A stretch of 30,187 bases of DNA from JACTUA01 sp964551875 (lineage in GTDB: Archaea; Halobacteriota; Methanomicrobia; Methanomicrobiales; JACTUA01), in contig CAZKEV010000023.1 of the NCBI GenBank assembly GCA_964551875.1, positions 1 through 30,187 on the forward strand. Direction: 5' to 3'. Position 1 is the stretch's first letter. Each line of letters starts with the position of its first letter. The position numbers and the translations under genes are program-made. The notes below the pieces were generated by a model, which saw nothing but the letters and a program-made list of their open reading frames with translations, was not told the origin of the DNA and did not search any database. Below are positions 7,208 to 14,763 of the stretch, one piece after another.

Positions 7208-8059
7208 ATGGAACTGGATAAGCAATTCTTTTCAAAACTGAAAGAAGACTATTCTATCGTTAACTCATTATTTCAGGAGAAGAGAAAACCGGTTCGATAT
7301 GGTATATTCGCACTCCTCGTCATTCCACCTCTTATCATCGTCCTCTTCCAAAACCTCATTGTCTATATTATACCACCGGATATTACGCTTCAGTACATTT
7401 TTCTCAATTTGACCCATCCAAATCCGTCCACTATGTTTTTTTCAAATTACATGCACAATCCTGCGATAGCATCACATCTTTTGAATAACTACTGGGGTTA
7501 TTTCGTCAGTATGGGGATAGTTTTCACTCTGTACTACGTTGTTATTCCCCTTGGACAATATAAAAATAAACTGACCAAAAATTATCCGGATGCCCCATTT
7601 CTTGCAACAAATCTGGTCTTTCTACTTTTTCTTCCCTTTGCTATATCCGGTATCAGCATTCTCTTCGGTCGTTGGATGGGAATTACGGGTGTGGCAGGTT
7701 TCTCGGGAATTGTTTATGCAATCTACGCATACATCTTCTTTCTAATTCTCAAGATCACATTCGATCTCGTCTTGAGCCGGCAACAGCAAAATAGCCGGCC
7801 TTTTAGTAGTGTTATCGACATGATGCTCTTTGTAACAATCTTTGCGATATTATTGCCTATATTTGCGATTTTTTTAGAGATGAGTAGTCACCAGGTGAAT
7901 ATCTTCGGTCATTTCGCGGGCTATTCCCTTGGTTTGTTCATCTCTGCCTCCGTCGCAATAACATATGAAACCGATGAATCGAGGCTCAAAATATTTTCAT
8001 CATCAATTTTATTTATGGCCCTCTTATTTTCGACATTATGTTGGCTGATAGTAACTTGA
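7208..8059 (+). CDS. Rhomboid-family intramembrane serine protease
   Basis: 283 aa from ATG 7208. A longer frame from TTG 7136 is less credible because of its rare start codon. Six or seven hydrophobic segments are visible (about 32-56, 98-116, 131-153, 158-180, 203-223, 232-252, 264-282). Rhomboid hallmarks are present: SHLLNN near His90-Asn94 in the segment ahead of the core, GFSG with candidate nucleophile Ser166, and a later FGHFAGYSLG with candidate base His235 followed by a GxxxG-like helix. This Ser/His dyad in separate membrane helices defines rhomboids, which cleave membrane-anchored substrates within the bilayer. The first 25 residues are charged and cytosolic. Base composition is more AT-rich than the core region downstream. 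It could act on surface proteins made nearby, but no substrate is shown. Confidence 0.75.
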   Translation: MELDKQFFSKLKEDYSIVNSLFQEKRKPVRYGIFALLVIPPLIIVLFQNLIVYIIPPDITLQYIFLNLTHPNPSTMFFSNYMHNPAIASHLLNNYWGYFVSMGIVFTLYYVVIPLGQYKNKLTKNYPDAPFLATNLVFLLFLPFAISGISILFGRWMGITGVAGFSGIVYAIYAYIFFLILKITFDLVLSRQQQNSRPFSSVIDMMLFVTIFAILLPIFAIFLEMSSHQVNIFGHFAGYSLGLFISASVAITYETDESRLKIFSSSILFMALLFSTLCWLIVT

Positions 8060-8259
8060 CGGAGCTACCATCCCCTGCCACCTTAACAGATTCGACGTGG
8101 AGATTTGGGAATACTGGCGAGCCGATGGTTGCACCGGTGAAAATAATTTAATTTGAAGTGCAATTTCCATTATTCATTTTGGTTTGGTTAAAGCGGTGAT
8201 CTCAAAATAATTAAAATATAACAATAATTATTTCGGAATGAACGACAATTCACACTTAT

Positions 8260-8436
8260 ATGGGAATTATATCAGATATCCAAGAAATATTCGCTGTAAT
8301 TATTGTTTTAATTCTTGGAATTATTATATTGCAAGCCTTCGTTATTGCCTTAAATTTCAATTTGGGTTTCATAATTGTGTCACTGTTCACCGTTTGTGGA
8401 ATTTTTTTGATCTTAAGGGAGGTGTTTAATTTATGA
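8260..8436 (+). CDS. Small membrane protein (58 aa), translationally coupled to next gene
   Basis: ATG 8260 opens a 58-residue frame (MGIISDIQEIFAV...) with two hydrophobic segments (about 10-29 and 35-50) and a short acidic/polar end (REVFNL). Its stop overlaps the next start as ATGA (8433-8436), the signature of translational coupling. A TATA-like TTAAAATATAAC lies at about 8212-8223. A competing frame from 8238 on the same strand is less plausible: it is Tyr/Asn/Cys-rich and has no coupling. No family recognised. It may be a partner subunit of the following membrane protein. Confidence 0.6.
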   Translation: MGIISDIQEIFAVIIVLILGIIILQAFVIALNFNLGFIIVSLFTVCGIFLILREVFNL

Positions 8437-8909
8437 TAAGTCGTAAAAATATAACTCCTCATGATGTTTATATCCGATTCACCACCTTGTTTTTTTCTAC
8501 ATTATCTCTATTCCTTTCGTTCGTAATTTACACGTTGAAAATCTCAGTTCCATGGATAGGAAATATTTGGGTTTTGTTTTTTGCTTTCTTCTTCTGGGGA
8601 TATTATATTTTGTTAATAGACATTTTTCTATATTATTTTGGTGAATTTATCAAGAATTTCATTAAAAAATCATTTTCTTTTGCATATCAATTTTATAAAA
8701 AATACGAAATATGGGGAAACATTGTGATTCTTTTTATTGGATACTTCTGCTTCATGGCTCTTACTCGGTATATTTTCATGGGGCATGAGCATTATTTAGA
8801 AAGCGTATTTCAAATAGGACAATTAGGATTTTTGGCATTTATTTCATTCGTTGCCAAAGAAATTTATGATGAATACAAGAAAAAGAAACGACAGTTAAAG
8901 GTGGATTGA
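8433..8909 (+). CDS. Unknown membrane protein, four predicted TM segments
   Basis: 158 aa, not recognised. A GGAGGTG ribosome site about 9 nt ahead of ATG 8433 sits inside the preceding small gene, and the two genes share ATGA. Hydrophobic segments lie at about 17-34, 39-68, 91-111 and 127-141. The loops are basic, especially the region FIKNFIKKSF and the lysine-rich C-terminal tail (DEYKKKKRQLKVD), which by the positive-inside rule should be cytosolic. It is phenylalanine-rich and AT-rich. It has no enzyme motif and could be half of a two-component membrane system with the 58-aa protein. Confidence 0.65.
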   Translation: MISRKNITPHDVYIRFTTLFFSTLSLFLSFVIYTLKISVPWIGNIWVLFFAFFFWGYYILLIDIFLYYFGEFIKNFIKKSFSFAYQFYKKYEIWGNIVILFIGYFCFMALTRYIFMGHEHYLESVFQIGQLGFLAFISFVAKEIYDEYKKKKRQLKVD

Positions 8910-9025
8910 ATTTTACGCGGATAAAATCTGTTTTTTCGTTCATATGAAGAGGTACTTTCAAATTTATCACTCGTCGATATCCTTATCAATGTTAAACGAT
9001 ACATTTCCCCTTCGGTGAAACCGAC

Positions 9026-9433
9026 ATGATCGGCGAGATGCTTGGTGAGTTGACGGGAAAGATCATTGGGCAGCGCATCATCTCCCACTATGAGGGGGCG
9101 CACCTGAAGATCGAGAGGACTATGGAGACGAAGGGGAGGATCCTCGGCCACGAGGTAACCTTCCTTGCCACCTTCTGGTCCATGGAGAGGCCCCAGGGTG
9201 GGATGTTCTCGAAGGGCCATGGGGTCCTGATGTTGAGGGACGGGGAGAAGGCCATGGTACGGGGAGCTGCGATCAGCGTCCCGTCGATGGGTCCCGGCTG
9301 GAGCATGCGGGGCTCCCGGTACATCCAGACCAAATCGCCCCTCTTGAAAAGGCTCAACGAGGTGGCGATCGTCTTCGAGAGCGAGATCACCCCCGATGGG
9401 ATGGTCAAAGACAAGTGGTGGGAGTGGAAGTGA
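9026..9433 (+). CDS. Conserved hypothetical protein (MIGEMLGE-type small beta-barrel-like family)
   Basis: 135 aa from ATG 9026, with GGTGA about 8 nt upstream. It begins MIGEMLGELTGKIIGQR and continues with glycine-separated strands ending in short charged turns (KGRILGHEVTF, GGMFSKGHGVLML, MVRGAAISV, KRLNEVAIVFESE). This pattern matches a widespread but uncharacterised family of about 140 aa that I recall in methanogens and actinobacteria. Its layout suggests a small lipocalin- or allene-oxide-cyclase-like barrel. There is no catalytic motif, signal peptide or membrane segment, so it is probably cytosolic. It is GC-richer than the genes on both sides. Confidence 0.7.
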   Translation: MIGEMLGELTGKIIGQRIISHYEGAHLKIERTMETKGRILGHEVTFLATFWSMERPQGGMFSKGHGVLMLRDGEKAMVRGAAISVPSMGPGWSMRGSRYIQTKSPLLKRLNEVAIVFESEITPDGMVKDKWWEWK

Positions 9434-9497
9434 ATCTCTAATCTTTTTCCATCCGATGCGATCTCCAACCTGATAAAAATAACGAGTTTTTTCATAT

Positions 9498-10325
9498 TTA
9501 ATGGTTAGACGATTTATTTTTCTGAATAAATTGCTGCCATTTGGATGATGATAAGTCGGGATAGATCATGTTTCCTGCTATGAACTCTCCAGAAATGTAT
9601 CTACCGCCGTGATACTCACCACTTAATACTTCATTGAAATAATCCTGATAATTATTTCCAATCGATCTATCATAATTATCGAGCCAGTAGTTTGAACCCT
9701 GAACAAGAAGGTACACAGTCACTACCGTATCGGAACCTGTGGAATAGTCAGCATATATCCAGGTTCGCTGTTTGGATGAAATATTCGTATATTCGATCCA
9801 ACCCTCGGATGAATTGCCTTGAGGTTTCCTGATCGGTTGTGGTGGAGAGAAATCAAATTTCGGCAAGATGATCGATTCGTTTCCAACAGGAAGAAGGGTG
9901 TTTGCAAATAAATCCGGTGAGACATGATCATGGGGCCCACTATGGATTTCTACCTCGTAACTATCGTTCGGCCAGAGATCCGTATGAATAACGACAAACC
10001 AGGGGATACTTCCCGGAACTTGATACTCCTCTGGTTTGTCTAAATTCCACCCCGGTGGTGACTGTGTGAAAGTTATGGTATATCCCTCCTGTTCAAAGTC
10101 ACGGGGGGCCAATGTTTGGGGTCCAACCATCGGCGTATCACTCTTCACCGGCAGGGGGACGTAAAATGTGGCATTGTGAAGGAATGCATTGGTGTTGATG
10201 TGTAGACTAAAGTCATACCGAGAACGTAAAAACTTTGGATACTCTGAGGTTGCAAATAAGCATCCACTCAGGACCGCTGACACAGTAAATAACAAAATAA
10301 TGATTGCCCATTTCGAAGATGCCAT
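9498..10325 (-). CDS. Lipoprotein of unknown function
   Basis: 275 aa from ATG 10325. This start is preferred over 10352 because GGTG lies just ahead of it and it gives a normal signal peptide (MASSKWAII, a hydrophobic core and a lipobox VLSGC). The mature part is rich in aromatic residues, Pro, Asn and N-glycosylation-type sequons (NDS, NES, NIS, NSS), as in archaeal extracellular beta-sandwich proteins. Motifs that can be seen are GPHDH and a C-terminal SGEYHGGRYISGE. No enzyme family is recognised. It is transcribed divergently from the phospholipase C-like gene, across an AT-rich gap. Confidence 0.65.
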   Translation of the reverse strand: MASSKWAIIILLFTVSAVLSGCLFATSEYPKFLRSRYDFSLHINTNAFLHNATFYVPLPVKSDTPMVGPQTLAPRDFEQEGYTITFTQSPPGWNLDKPEEYQVPGSIPWFVVIHTDLWPNDSYEVEIHSGPHDHVSPDLFANTLLPVGNESIILPKFDFSPPQPIRKPQGNSSEGWIEYTNISSKQRTWIYADYSTGSDTVVTVYLLVQGSNYWLDNYDRSIGNNYQDYFNEVLSGEYHGGRYISGEFIAGNMIYPDLSSSKWQQFIQKNKSSNH

Positions 10326-10416
10326 AAGATACACCAAATTCGAGCTAAACAACTTCTGTTTAACAACGCTATTGCCTCTTCATTAATAAAAATGTTATTT
10401 TCCATAGAAAATGACC

Positions 10417-10432
10417 TTTATTATATATTTTT
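10417..10432 (-). promoter_or_regulatory. TATA box for the 10325 lipoprotein gene
   Basis: The minus strand reads AAATATATAATAAAGG, about 100 nt before ATG 10325, implying a leader of roughly 70 nt. The rest of the gap (10433-10600) is very AT-rich, with no further recognisable element. Confidence 0.4.
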
Positions 10433-10610
10433 CACCATGCAAAAACATCATGGTCAGAAAGAGGATCTTCGTCCTGGAGGGAAATATTTCCTTATTTCAA
10501 TTTACATAAAATAGCAGAAATCCTTGAATGTTGATCAAATTCAAGCCTTTTTTTATTTTTATAAAAATATTTTTTATTTAACAAATTTGATTTAGAAAAT
10601 TAAAACATAA

Positions 10611-10658
10611 TTTTTAAATATCTAAAAAGTTCATGTCCCGTTTAACCATCAGGAGGAT
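10611..10658 (+). promoter_or_regulatory. Promoter and ribosome site of the phospholipase C-like gene
   Basis: TTTTTAAATATC (10611-10622) is a good TATA box. About 26 nt downstream is the predicted start of transcription, and AGGAGGAT (10651-10658) lies 8 nt ahead of ATG 10667. The three elements are consistently spaced. Confidence 0.65.
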
Positions 10659-10666
10659 AAGCCACG

Positions 10667-12676
10667 ATGAACGCCATTTTCAGAAGGGTGGTAATTATTG
10701 TCATCATCGGTTTCCTTGTTACCACGACTCTCCCCCCAGTCTGGGCATTAGAGGACCGAATGGATGGCCAGAGGGACGCAAACAAGGATGATGAGCATTT
10801 CTCTGAGGAGAGTTATTCCCACTTCGTTCAGGAAGGTTACGATGAAAACCATCGTTGCAGATATCCCGTTCCTGAAGCATTTACAGCAGTTGCGAACCTG
10901 AACATTGATAATACGTTGATCGAAGCAACACCACATTGGTTCTTGCTTGCGGTAGGAAAGGCTGAGCAGAAAGCACTGCTAAATTACATAAAGCAGGCAG
11001 ATGTCTCCAAGAATAAAAAAACTGCGTGGACACGCTTTATGAAAAAGGTCTGGATGAAGTATCCGGTTAAGTATGTGAAAACAGATAATTCGGCCAAACT
11101 AGTTCCTGGAAAACCTATTACCAAATTTTCACCGACATCGAAGGAGAATGAAATCTTCAGGGAAATCGAATTCTATATTGCAGAGGATATGGAGAAGGTA
11201 TCTGCTAACGAGCAAACGGAGAATAGCGGCCTTATAATGCCACAATGGCAATCCCCAGAACATAGTAGTTTCAGTAGCATCGCATGTAAAAAAGAAGCAA
11301 TTCCGGAAGCTTTAACAAAATTAATGAGTGACGCTGCTCCAGTTCCGGATACAATCGTTTATCCAGGTGGATGGGCAGAATTTAGTATAAACCATGGATT
11401 TGTTCCAGCAATTCCGCTCCCGGGTGGAGTTGGATTGGCCCCAACCAACTGCGGAAATTTTGCATCGAAAGCGAAAACATATTTCCAATCTCACCAATAT
11501 GACACTGCCTTCACATATTTGGGTTATTCAAGTCACTTTATGGAAGATGTAGGAAATCCATTTCATACACCTCCAGCCTTTATTATTGCCCTCCAGTTTG
11601 TGGATGATATTTCGTATTTTAGATACACTACGACTGGCGAGATTATGAATTATAAAGTTCTCCACGACAACTATGAAACCTTCGTAGATACATTTTGGTC
11701 GAGTCCCCTTCCATCCGGGATTAAGTTTTCATCTATTGCCGATTCCGTCACCAACCCTGTAATCGTAACCGATCCAGTGTTATCCGCTCAAAAGCTTGCT
11801 GTGGAATCAGCTCAAACGAATCCTAAATTAGTATGGGCTGTTTATTTGTATTTTACAAATACCAGGAAGTTCGATTTTCAGAATAACCCGGTTATTGTTA
11901 CTTACACGATGAATAGTGTCTTTCAAACCGAGAGATACACCCGCGGTCTTGTTCAATATTTGACTAACGGACAGCTAATTAAAGTCTCAATTACTCCGTC
12001 TGCCGGAGCTCATGGAAAGGTTACACCATCAGAGAAGGTCACATTAGAACCAGGAGCAGGTGTGACCTTTACCATAACACCCGATCCAGAATATATAGTT
12101 GACCAAGTACTAGTAGATGGAGACCCCAAAGGACCCATTACGAGTTACCCCTTTACTAACGTTCTTTCAGATCACACCATCACTGCAACCTTCAAACCAG
12201 CATCATCACCAGAAGGGATAATCCCCCTCTGCCAGGCAGGGGCGCCCTTCGATTTGACTAAGTATCCCCAAAATACTCTGTATTCAGATCCCATGGAATT
12301 CAAATGCTCCTGGGATGGGACAGGCCGAGTATTTATCTCCGGTGATAAATCCTCCCTTACAGGTGTATATGCAGACGATGGATTCACCATAACTCTTCAG
12401 CCAGCCGGGGCTTCCTTCGATGCCCAACCCCACTCCGCTTGCCAGCATAAAATTCTCGAGCTGACGAGCGGTATGACACCCGGCTTAAATACCTTCACCC
12501 TTATCGTTCAAAATTGGCGTAGGCTCTCGATGAGTTATGGTTCCAGCACCGGGTACGGGACTGATCAAACGCCGTATATCGTCCAGGTGAATTATCCGAC
12601 AGATACTGCTTTGACCAGTCAGGCGCCAATAGAGCAGATGCCATTTGTCGAGAATGAAAGCGAAAAGGAGGGATAG
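10667..12676 (+). CDS. Secreted zinc-dependent phospholipase C-like protein with bacterial-repeat and beta-sandwich C-terminus
   Basis: 669 aa with a signal peptide (about 1-27, cleavage near VWA-LED). The central domain carries SSHFMEDVGNPFH (His290, Asp294, His300), the HxxxDxxxPxH zinc signature of zinc-dependent phospholipase C/S1-P1-type enzymes. Supporting candidate ligands are His243 and other N-terminal histidines. Residues about 437-510 match the bacterial repeat (InlB B-repeat-like) fold seen in surface proteins: SITPSAGAHGKVTPS, FTITPDPEY, VLVDG, and TITATF. The last 150 residues look like an extra beta-sandwich. No C-terminal membrane anchor is visible. Phosphodiester hydrolysis outside the cell is inferred from the fold only; archaeal lipids differ from bacterial ester lipids, so the substrate may be foreign lipid, nucleic acid or something else. 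Confidence 0.75.
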   Translation: MNAIFRRVVIIVIIGFLVTTTLPPVWALEDRMDGQRDANKDDEHFSEESYSHFVQEGYDENHRCRYPVPEAFTAVANLNIDNTLIEATPHWFLLAVGKAEQKALLNYIKQADVSKNKKTAWTRFMKKVWMKYPVKYVKTDNSAKLVPGKPITKFSPTSKENEIFREIEFYIAEDMEKVSANEQTENSGLIMPQWQSPEHSSFSSIACKKEAIPEALTKLMSDAAPVPDTIVYPGGWAEFSINHGFVPAIPLPGGVGLAPTNCGNFASKAKTYFQSHQYDTAFTYLGYSSHFMEDVGNPFHTPPAFIIALQFVDDISYFRYTTTGEIMNYKVLHDNYETFVDTFWSSPLPSGIKFSSIADSVTNPVIVTDPVLSAQKLAVESAQTNPKLVWAVYLYFTNTRKFDFQNNPVIVTYTMNSVFQTERYTRGLVQYLTNGQLIKVSITPSAGAHGKVTPSEKVTLEPGAGVTFTITPDPEYIVDQVLVDGDPKGPITSYPFTNVLSDHTITATFKPASSPEGIIPLCQAGAPFDLTKYPQNTLYSDPMEFKCSWDGTGRVFISGDKSSLTGVYADDGFTITLQPAGASFDAQPHSACQHKILELTSGMTPGLNTFTLIVQNWRRLSMSYGSSTGYGTDQTPYIVQVNYPTDTALTSQAPIEQMPFVENESEKEG

Positions 12677-12843
12677 GAAATCCCTCCGATCATACCCCTC
12701 ATACAGTTGATATATCGAGTTACAATTTAATTTTCTGACATTAATGGGATCCAAATCGCATGTACACTCGTTGTTATCCAATGCAAAGACGAGGGGCTCC
12801 CGCAAAGTGCCATGACCTTGAAATCAAACACTCATTTGCAAAA

Positions 12844-12854
12844 CATATATATAC
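12844..12854 (+). promoter_or_regulatory. TATA box of the 70-aa membrane protein gene
   Basis: CATATATATAC is centred about 27 nt before ATG 12876, the spacing of a leaderless archaeal transcript. The preceding 12677-12843 gap shows nothing else definite. Confidence 0.5.
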
Positions 12855-12875
12855 TAAATTTATAAAGGGTTACCT

Positions 12876-13088
12876 ATGGCAGAAAAACATCCTCTGGAAG
12901 GCGTGCTTGACAGGCTGACGGTTATCGGTGCCATCATCGCGGTGGCGACCCTGTGGAACACCCTGTGGAACCCCTGGAAGGATATTGCATCGTCCCTGGG
13001 TCTCTCCGTAGGCTGGGAAGTGTTTATCTTCCTCGGCCCCCTCGTGATCATCCTCGTGTTATCCATGTGGTGGGTCCACACCCAATGA
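12876..13088 (+). CDS. Small membrane protein (70 aa)
   Basis: The protein has a short charged N-terminus (MAEKHPLEGVLDR), a first hydrophobic helix (about 13-29), a tryptophan-rich loop (TLWNTLWNPWKD) and a second helix (about 46-66) ending WWVHTQ. Codon use is GC-rich at third positions, like core genes, and a TATA box is at leaderless distance, so it is probably real. No family is recognised. The gene is convergent with the TPR-metalloprotease gene. Confidence 0.6.
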   Translation: MAEKHPLEGVLDRLTVIGAIIAVATLWNTLWNPWKDIASSLGLSVGWEVFIFLGPLVIILVLSMWWVHTQ

Positions 13089-13139
13089 TCCCTCAACAAT
13101 TCTTTTCCTGCCAACCGGCGCAGCCCCCCCGGTTTTCCA

Positions 13140-14636
13140 TCAGTTGCTCCTCCGCGGCGGACTGTTGTAGATGCAGTTAAAGATCTTCTCGTCCAGGGGG
13201 TAAAGGGTACCGTTCGCCTCGACCTCGCTCACCACGCTCGGCCACTCGTTGATATGGCCCCCTGTCGTGACCGTATGCACCATCTCGTGCCAGACAAAGG
13301 TGGGGGCGATCTCCTGGTTCGTGTCCCACGTGATCTGTGCAGTCGAGATTATCCCGCTGTTGTCCCAGGATTCCGAGTGCCCGATCCCCCCGAACTCGAT
13401 GCCCGGCGCAAAGGAGATCACGGTCTTCCCCTCCCTGTCTGATCCCGCCGGTTTCGCATCCACCATGAGGGGGGGCGATACGCTCGAGAAACGCCCTCCG
13501 GTCATATTGCGGTACTTGTCGGCCGAAAGTATCGCAAGCAGTGAATCCAGCTGTTTCTGGCTTGCTCCCGTGCGGACGATGACAAACTGTGTCTGCTCCT
13601 CCCATTTTCGCAGCCAGTTCTGGGGATTGCTTTCTTCCGGGTTCCACACCACGAGATACATACCACGGTACACGCTCTCCGGGATGAGGTGGAACCCGCC
13701 GTTTACCACCCTGGATGGAACCTCGTTATAGGGGTGGAATCCGGGGGCGGTGATCTTCAGTTCGGGATCCAGGCCACTGACAGTGGTAAGATTGAAAAAT
13801 CCCGAGGCACCTGACCTGGTACTGGAATCCCCGGATTGTACCAAGGCCCCTTCGATACCCATGTTCGTCCTGTACGGGTAGCTGCAGTCATAGATATACC
13901 CGGAGATGGTCCGGGAGGAGGAGACTTCAGGTGCAGGGGTCGTCGCTTTGGGTGTGGCTGGCACCGTTGGTCTTGGACTGCAATAACTGGGATTTCCTGC
14001 CTTTGCTCTCCTGTCCCCGACCCAGGGATTCCCCGGGTCCAGTTCCAGGGCCCTGTCATAGGCTTCGATTGCCTCCCGGCACATCATCAGGGCGAAATAC
14101 ACGTTCCCCTTCCCGCCCCAGGCCTCTGAATTCCCCGGGTCGAGGGCGATGGCATGCTCGAATGCCTCCATCGATGCATTGTAGTTCTCAATTCCGTGCA
14201 GGGCGATTCCCCTGCCCAGCCAGCTATCCGGATCCTCCGGATTCAGGGAGATGGCGGTATCGAAGGCTTTCAATGCCTCGAGATACCTTCTGAGCCTTTG
14301 AAGAGAGAATCCCTTTCCTTTCAGGGCATGGTAATTGTTCGGATCCACGGACAGGGCCTTCTCGAACTCCCTGATTGCCTCAGCATACAATCCCTGTTCA
14401 AACAGGTCCCACCCCTTGCTCGCAAAGGTGTTGGATTCGGGTTTGACAGGGACCTCCGTTGGGGGGGCAGCGGAAGCCCCCGGGGCAGGCACCCCGGGAG
14501 TGGCGGAGAGGTTCACATCAGGGGGCACGACGGGGGTCATGGTGGGAGGCAGGGTTGCGGATTGGGGCGAGGAACACCCGGCGCAGAGGAGGAGACCCAG
14601 CAGGAAACCCGTTGCCACGAAAGGGAAGGCGTTCAT
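13140..14636 (-). CDS. TPR lipoprotein with C-terminal HExxH metalloprotease-like domain
   Basis: 498 aa. A signal peptide ends in a lipobox (LLCAGC, Cys21), so the protein is anchored to the outer face of the membrane. A Pro/Thr/Ala-rich spacer precedes four TPR repeats (about 72-204, each ending ALxxDPxN-like). A second spacer leads to a carboxypeptidase-regulatory-like beta domain (about 242-318: GYIYD, IEGALVQSG, TRSGASGFFNLTTVSG). The C-terminal part contains WHEMVH (His450, Glu451, His454), a zincin HExxH motif, with His461 or Glu471 as possible third ligand. Third-ligand spacing does not fit metzincins exactly (one residue longer), so the subclass is open. A TATA box gives an almost leaderless transcript. 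Confidence 0.75.
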   Translation of the reverse strand: MNAFPFVATGFLLGLLLCAGCSSPQSATLPPTMTPVVPPDVNLSATPGVPAPGASAAPPTEVPVKPESNTFASKGWDLFEQGLYAEAIREFEKALSVDPNNYHALKGKGFSLQRLRRYLEALKAFDTAISLNPEDPDSWLGRGIALHGIENYNASMEAFEHAIALDPGNSEAWGGKGNVYFALMMCREAIEAYDRALELDPGNPWVGDRRAKAGNPSYCSPRPTVPATPKATTPAPEVSSSRTISGYIYDCSYPYRTNMGIEGALVQSGDSSTRSGASGFFNLTTVSGLDPELKITAPGFHPYNEVPSRVVNGGFHLIPESVYRGMYLVVWNPEESNPQNWLRKWEEQTQFVIVRTGASQKQLDSLLAILSADKYRNMTGGRFSSVSPPLMVDAKPAGSDREGKTVISFAPGIEFGGIGHSESWDNSGIISTAQITWDTNQEIAPTFVWHEMVHTVTTGGHINEWPSVVSEVEANGTLYPLDEKIFNCIYNSPPRRSN

Positions 14637-14658
14637 GGGCAGTGGGTTCTCGAAGCTC

Positions 14659-14670
14659 TCTTATATAGGT
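14659..14670 (-). promoter_or_regulatory. TATA box between divergent TPR lipoprotein and ABC transporter genes
   Basis: The minus strand reads ACCTATATAAGA, with its centre about 28 nt from ATG 14636. TATATA is symmetric, so it might also serve the plus-strand transporter, leaving a leader of about 70 nt that includes the 14745 palindrome. Confidence 0.55.
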
Positions 14671-14744
14671 AATGATTCTTTTCCGAGACTGCTCAAAGCC
14701 CATCTTGGTATCGCGTTGCCGCCCCTCAACCTTTTTCTCCCGGT

Positions 14745-14760
14745 AGTACCGATCGGTACT
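14745..14760. promoter_or_regulatory. 16-bp perfect palindrome ahead of the ABC transporter operon
   Basis: AGTACCGATCGGTACT is an exact inverted repeat ending 3 bp before ATG 14764. It may be an operator bound by a dimeric repressor, or form a hairpin that masks the start codon. No ribosome site is visible ahead of this ATG. Confidence 0.5.
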
Positions 14761-14763
14761 CCT

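Noticed and set aside
8085..8143. A third copy of the 6.4/6.9-kb element near 8.1 kb
   Set aside because: Only GCACCGGTGA and a TACTGG are shared; the AAGGCGAC block and C-rich lead-in are absent, and CACCGGTG is a short palindrome found elsewhere in the window.
14335..14763. N-terminal extension of the ABC ATPase
   Set aside because: It would overlap the divergent promoter and the coding start of the TPR lipoprotein; the conserved ATPase begins right after ATG 14764.
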